Assembly (NCBI GenBank): GCA_003250275.1
Contig: QKGW01000295.1
Coordinates: 1-8,063 of the forward strand
Length of the DNA: 8,063 bases
Direction of reading: 5' to 3'
Origin: Alphaproteobacteria bacterium
GTDB lineage: Bacteria > Pseudomonadota > Alphaproteobacteria > Rhodospirillales > Rhodospirillaceae
Numbering within the stretch: the first letter of the stretch is position 1; each line of letters starts with the position of its first letter. Below, piece after piece: positions 6,274-8,063 of the stretch. The notes below the pieces were generated by a model, which saw only the letters and a program-made list of their open reading frames with translations, was not told the DNA's origin and did not search any database. The translations under genes and the position numbers were made by a program.

Positions 6274-7383
6274 TCAGACGGTCCGGCAGAGGTAGGCGCG
6301 CACCCGTTCGGCGACGCGCTTCGCCGCCTCGGGCGGCAGTTGCGGGTAAATCGGCAGGCTGAGGATGCGGCGCGCCGCCGCCTCGGTGTGCGGCAACGCG
6401 GCGGGGAAGCGTGCGTAGGCGGGCTGGCGGTGCACCGGCACCGGGTAGTGGATCGCCGTGCCGATGCCGTTGTCGCGCAGGAACGCGGCGAGGCCGTCGC
6501 GCGCGGCGGTCTGGATCACGTATTGGTGGAACACCGGCTCGGCCTCGGGCGCGGTGCACGGCAGGGCGAGGCCGGGAATTCCGGCGAGGGCGGCGTCGTA
6601 GATCGCGGCGATCGCGCGGCGCTGTGCGTTGCGGGCGTCGAGGCGCGGCAGGAAGACCCCGAGAATCGCCGCCTGGATCGGATCGAGGCGGGAATTGCGG
6701 CCGACCTCGTCGCTGACGTAGCGCTCGCGCCAGCCGTACTGGCGCAGCAGGCGCACCCGCTCGGCGGCGCGGGCGTCGGAGGTCGCGACGATGCCGCCGT
6801 CGCCGAGTGCGCCGAGGTTCTTGGTCGGGTAGAAGCTGAACGCGGCCGCGTCGCCGAAGCTGCCGACGCGGCGGCCGTTCCAGCGCGCGCCGTGCGCCTG
6901 GGCGCAGTCCTCGACGAACTTGAGCCCGCGCGCGCGGCAGAGCGCGCCGATCGCCACGGGGTCGGCGACGCCGCCGTAGAGGTGCACCGCGACCGCCGCC
7001 TTGACCGGTCCGGGCGCGGCGTCGAGCGCGGCGGCGAGGGTTTCGGCGGTGATCACGCAGGTGGCGGGGTCAATGTCGACCCACACCGGCTCGGCGCCGA
7101 TCGACATCACCGCGGCGGCGGTGGCGACGGCGGTGTGCGCGGGCAGGGCGACGCGGTGTCCGGGGCCGACGCCGACGGCTTCGAGCGCGAGGCTCACCGC
7201 GTCGGTGCCGTTGCCGACGCCGACGGCGTGGGCGGTTCCGATGTAATCGGCGAAGGCGCGCTCGAAGGCCTCGACCTCGGGGCCGAGGACGTACCAGCCC
7301 GAACGGACGACGCGCTCGACGGCGGCGGCGATCGCCGCCTTGTCCTCGTCGACCGAGGCGACCGGAGAGCTTTGAAGGATCAT
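6274..7383 (-). CDS. DegT/DnrJ/EryC1 family PLP-dependent sugar aminotransferase, probably 3-keto-sugar type
   Basis: The product has 369 residues, standard for the family. VGNGTDAVSLALEAVGVGPG (56-75) holds the phosphate-binding GNGTDA. VEDCAQAHGARWNGRRVGSFGD (157-178) has the Asp that pairs with the pyridine nitrogen. FSFYPTKNLGALGDGG (182-197) contains the PLP Schiff-base lysine K188. YGWRERYVSDEVGRNSRLDP (216-235) and AIHYPVPVHRQPAY (310-323) complete the signature. The YGWRERY...NSRLD wording recalls the QdtB/FdtB/DesV-type enzymes, which aminate a dTDP-3-keto-6-deoxyhexose using glutamate as amino donor. Position 3 is therefore favoured over the PseC or ArnB position 4, but not proven. 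The start is the ATG at 7383; an in-frame GTG at 7389 is an alternative two codons earlier, and only a weak G-rich ribosome site precedes either. The next gene begins two bases after the stop. It probably opens the sugar operon, 89 bases after the small upstream gene. Confidence 0.9.
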   Translation of the reverse strand: MILQSSPVASVDEDKAAIAAAVERVVRSGWYVLGPEVEAFERAFADYIGTAHAVGVGNGTDAVSLALEAVGVGPGHRVALPAHTAVATAAAVMSIGAEPVWVDIDPATCVITAETLAAALDAAPGPVKAAVAVHLYGGVADPVAIGALCRARGLKFVEDCAQAHGARWNGRRVGSFGDAAAFSFYPTKNLGALGDGGIVATSDARAAERVRLLRQYGWRERYVSDEVGRNSRLDPIQAAILGVFLPRLDARNAQRRAIAAIYDAALAGIPGLALPCTAPEAEPVFHQYVIQTAARDGLAAFLRDNGIGTAIHYPVPVHRQPAYARFPAALPHTEAAARRILSLPIYPQLPPEAAKRVAERVRAYLCRTV

Positions 7384-7472
7384 GCGCACACCCCCGCGGA
7401 AACGGCCCCGCGCCCACGCGAGAGGCCGATGTTCCGGGTGTACTGGAAAACCGTAAAGATTAGGTTAGGCGG

Positions 7473-7757
7473 TCAGTTGCCGAGGAGGGAGTCGACGACC
7501 GCCTCGGCCTTTTCGGTGCCCTGGCCGTCCGGGTCCATGTTCGCCTTGAGCCACGCCTTCGCCTCGTCGGCGTCGATCGGGTACTTCTTGGCGATCGCGG
7601 CGACCACCGATTCCAGGCCGAAGACGTGCGCGGCGACGTCGTCGAGGGCTTCGAGGAAGGTCTCGTTGTTCTTCAGCGCTTCGTCGTACAGACGGTTGAC
7701 GTCCTCGGAAACGGTATTCAAAAGGCCCTGAACCTTTTCGATCATACTGTCGCTCAT
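7473..7757 (-). CDS. Small acidic helical protein of unknown function
   Basis: The product has 94 residues: MSDSMIEKVQGLLNTVSEDV, a charged and probably all-helical middle (NRLYDEALKNNETFLEALDD, then AAHVFGLESVVAAIAKKYPI), and the tail LKANMDPDGQGTEKAEAVVD. It has no signal peptide, membrane segment or cysteine, and I recognise no family. AGGGGA (7765-7770) lies seven bases before the ATG, and a plausible sigma-70-type promoter lies about 40 bases upstream, so it is very likely a real gene. It is encoded in the same direction as the sugar operon, with no clear terminator in the 89-base gap, so it may be the first gene of that transcript. It could be a small regulator, chaperone or partner protein for the neighbouring enzymes; nothing in the sequence decides this. 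Confidence 0.75.
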   Translation of the reverse strand: MSDSMIEKVQGLLNTVSEDVNRLYDEALKNNETFLEALDDVAAHVFGLESVVAAIAKKYPIDADEAKAWLKANMDPDGQGTEKAEAVVDSLLGN

Positions 7758-7793
7758 CTCGAAATCCCCTAGTCAAAACCGCACGGTCCCGCC

Positions 7794-7822
7794 ACCATAA
7801 CGGAACAACCCCCGGCTGTCAT
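7794..7822 (-). promoter_or_regulatory. Candidate sigma-70-type promoter for the small gene and perhaps the sugar operon
   Basis: On the minus strand ATGACA (7822-7817, 5/6 match to TTGACA) and TATGGT (7799-7794, 4/6 match to TATAAT) are separated by exactly 17 bases. Initiation would fall near 7787, leaving a leader of about 30 bases that includes the AGGGGA ribosome site. The -35 box lies in the loop of an inverted repeat at 7810-7837, so a bound regulator could block it. The match is good by eye but has not been scored against background. Confidence 0.45.
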
Positions 7823-7837
7823 GGCCTATCGCCGGGG
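7810..7837. repeat. Inverted repeat in the divergent intergenic region
   Basis: CCCCGGC (7810-7816) and GCCGGGG (7831-7837) form perfect 7-bp arms around a 14-base spacer. The repeat lies between the divergent starts at 7757 and 7854 and encloses the candidate -35 box of the minus-strand promoter. It could be an operator serving both genes or a hairpin in the 5' leader of the plus-strand gene. In DNA this GC-rich a chance origin is possible. Confidence 0.35.
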
Positions 7838-7841
7838 CTGC

Positions 7842-7849
7842 GGGAGGGG
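7842..7849 (+). promoter_or_regulatory. Ribosome binding site of the divergent glycosyltransferase gene
   Basis: GGGAGGGG, with a GGAGG core six bases before the ATG at 7854. It strongly supports the start of the truncated plus-strand gene. Confidence 0.7.
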
Positions 7850-7853
7850 TGAA

Positions 7854-8063
7854 ATGCGGCGAAAATTCGGGATCGGCTGGCAGGTGGGCGGCACCACCGG
7901 CTGGGGCGTTTACGGCCTGTCGCTGATGCTGCGTGCCGCCGAACGCGGGATGATTCCGGTCCCGGTCTACGTCTCGCCGAGTTTCGCGCCGGATCCGATC
8001 GAGGCGCGCGCGCTCGCGCCGCTCGCCAAGCATTGGCGCATCGAGCAGCAGTTCTTCGATCTC
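7854..8063 (+). CDS. Probable glycosyltransferase, N-terminal 70 residues, truncated by window edge
   Basis: An ATG at 7854 opens a frame that runs to the window edge without a stop, giving 70 residues. It starts MRRKFGIGWQVGGTTGWGVY, then GLSLMLRAAERGMIPVPVYV, and reaches KHWRIEQQFFDL. The 'GWQ...GWGVYGLxL' glycine-rich start followed by an alpha helix and a short hydrophobic strand is what I recall from GT-B glycosyltransferases of alphaproteobacteria whose first strand-loop-helix reads GWQ..GWGVYG. It is transcribed away from the minus-strand operon and preceded by a strong ribosome binding site. With catalytic and donor-binding parts outside the window, the family call is moderate, while the coding call is good. 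It probably belongs to the same surface-glycan locus and may share regulation with the divergent small gene. Confidence 0.65.
   Translation, partial: MRRKFGIGWQVGGTTGWGVYGLSLMLRAAERGMIPVPVYVSPSFAPDPIEARALAPLAKHWRIEQQFFDL

Noticed and set aside
4634..6295. Plus-strand open frame of 553 codons
   Set aside because: It is opposite the well-supported glycosyltransferase/methyltransferase gene. Its Val/Gly/Glu/Arg-rich sequence is typical of antisense frames in GC-rich DNA.
6272..6559. Upstream extension of the fused transferase frame
   Set aside because: It overlaps the 3' end of the aminotransferase and is Arg/Ala/Pro-rich. Family similarity begins at the ATG at 6271.
7457..7470. TTAGGTTAGG sequence echoed as GGTTAGG upstream of the flagellin-like gene (about 2430)
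   Set aside because: The shared core is only 7 bases and lies in opposite orientation relative to the genes, which is consistent with chance.
7384..7472. Separate promoter or terminator between the small gene and the aminotransferase
   Set aside because: I found only 4-bp stems and poor -35/-10 matches, so neither could be supported. Read-through from the upstream promoter is equally possible.
7515..7541. Possible EF-hand calcium loop (MDPDGQGTEK) in the small protein
   Set aside because: The spacing of acidic residues does not fit DxDxDGxxxxxE, and no flanking EF-hand helix pattern is evident.
6340..7731. Plus-strand open frame of 463 codons
   Set aside because: It is a mirror of the aminotransferase and the small gene and has no family resemblance.
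7773..8033. Minus-strand open frame of 86 codons
   Set aside because: It is antisense to the divergent glycosyltransferase start and Arg-rich, and it would cover the intergenic promoter region.

Overview
The window is very GC-rich, with strongly G/C-biased third codon positions and closely packed genes. The encoded families are FliK-like and flagellin-like proteins, a divergent surface-sugar gene set, and a 'GWQ...GWGVYG' glycosyltransferase. Together they suggest a motile alphaproteobacterium, perhaps of the Rhodospirillales. The taxonomic call is inferred from protein character only; there is no rRNA or tRNA gene here to test it.

Layout: seven genes lie on the minus strand and are transcribed from right to left. 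One divergent gene at the right edge is on the plus strand. In order of transcription from about 7790 down to 1, the minus-strand genes are: a small acidic helical protein of unknown function (7473-7757); a DegT/DnrJ/EryC1 PLP-dependent sugar aminotransferase (6274-7383); a two-domain glycosyltransferase/methyltransferase-like protein (4595-6271); an NAD-dependent sugar epimerase/dehydratase of the extended SDR class (3588-4577); a CgeB-like glycosyltransferase (2470-3576); a divergent flagellin-like protein (1281-2378) followed by a strong hairpin terminator; and the N-terminal part of a low-complexity Ala/Gln/Pro-rich protein that looks like the flagellar hook-length control protein FliK (1-1095, running off the left edge). 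The plus-strand gene at 7854-8063 is the start of another probable glycosyltransferase, cut by the right edge.

The four sugar genes from 7383 to 2470 are separated by 2, 17 and 11 bases and are almost certainly one operon. They supply two or three transferase activities, an amino-sugar-forming step and a sugar-nucleotide epimerase/dehydratase step. The operon runs directly into a flagellin-like gene and then a FliK-like gene. The most economical reading is a surface-glycan or flagellar-glycosylation island joined to a flagellar locus, but the acceptor is not shown by the sequence. The early steps expected for a 3-amino-sugar pathway (thymidylyltransferase, 4,6-dehydratase, 3,4-ketoisomerase) are not in the window.

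The points most worth a second look are: the fused glycosyltransferase plus methyltransferase-like protein; the flagellin-like protein that lacks the usual N-terminal signature; the SDR enzyme with Asn where the catalytic Tyr should be; a leader hairpin that buries the flagellin-like gene's ribosome binding site; and an inverted repeat around the -35 box in the divergent promoter region. No intergenic stretch exceeds 300 bases; the longest is 1096-1280. I saw no CRISPR array, transposon, tRNA or rRNA.
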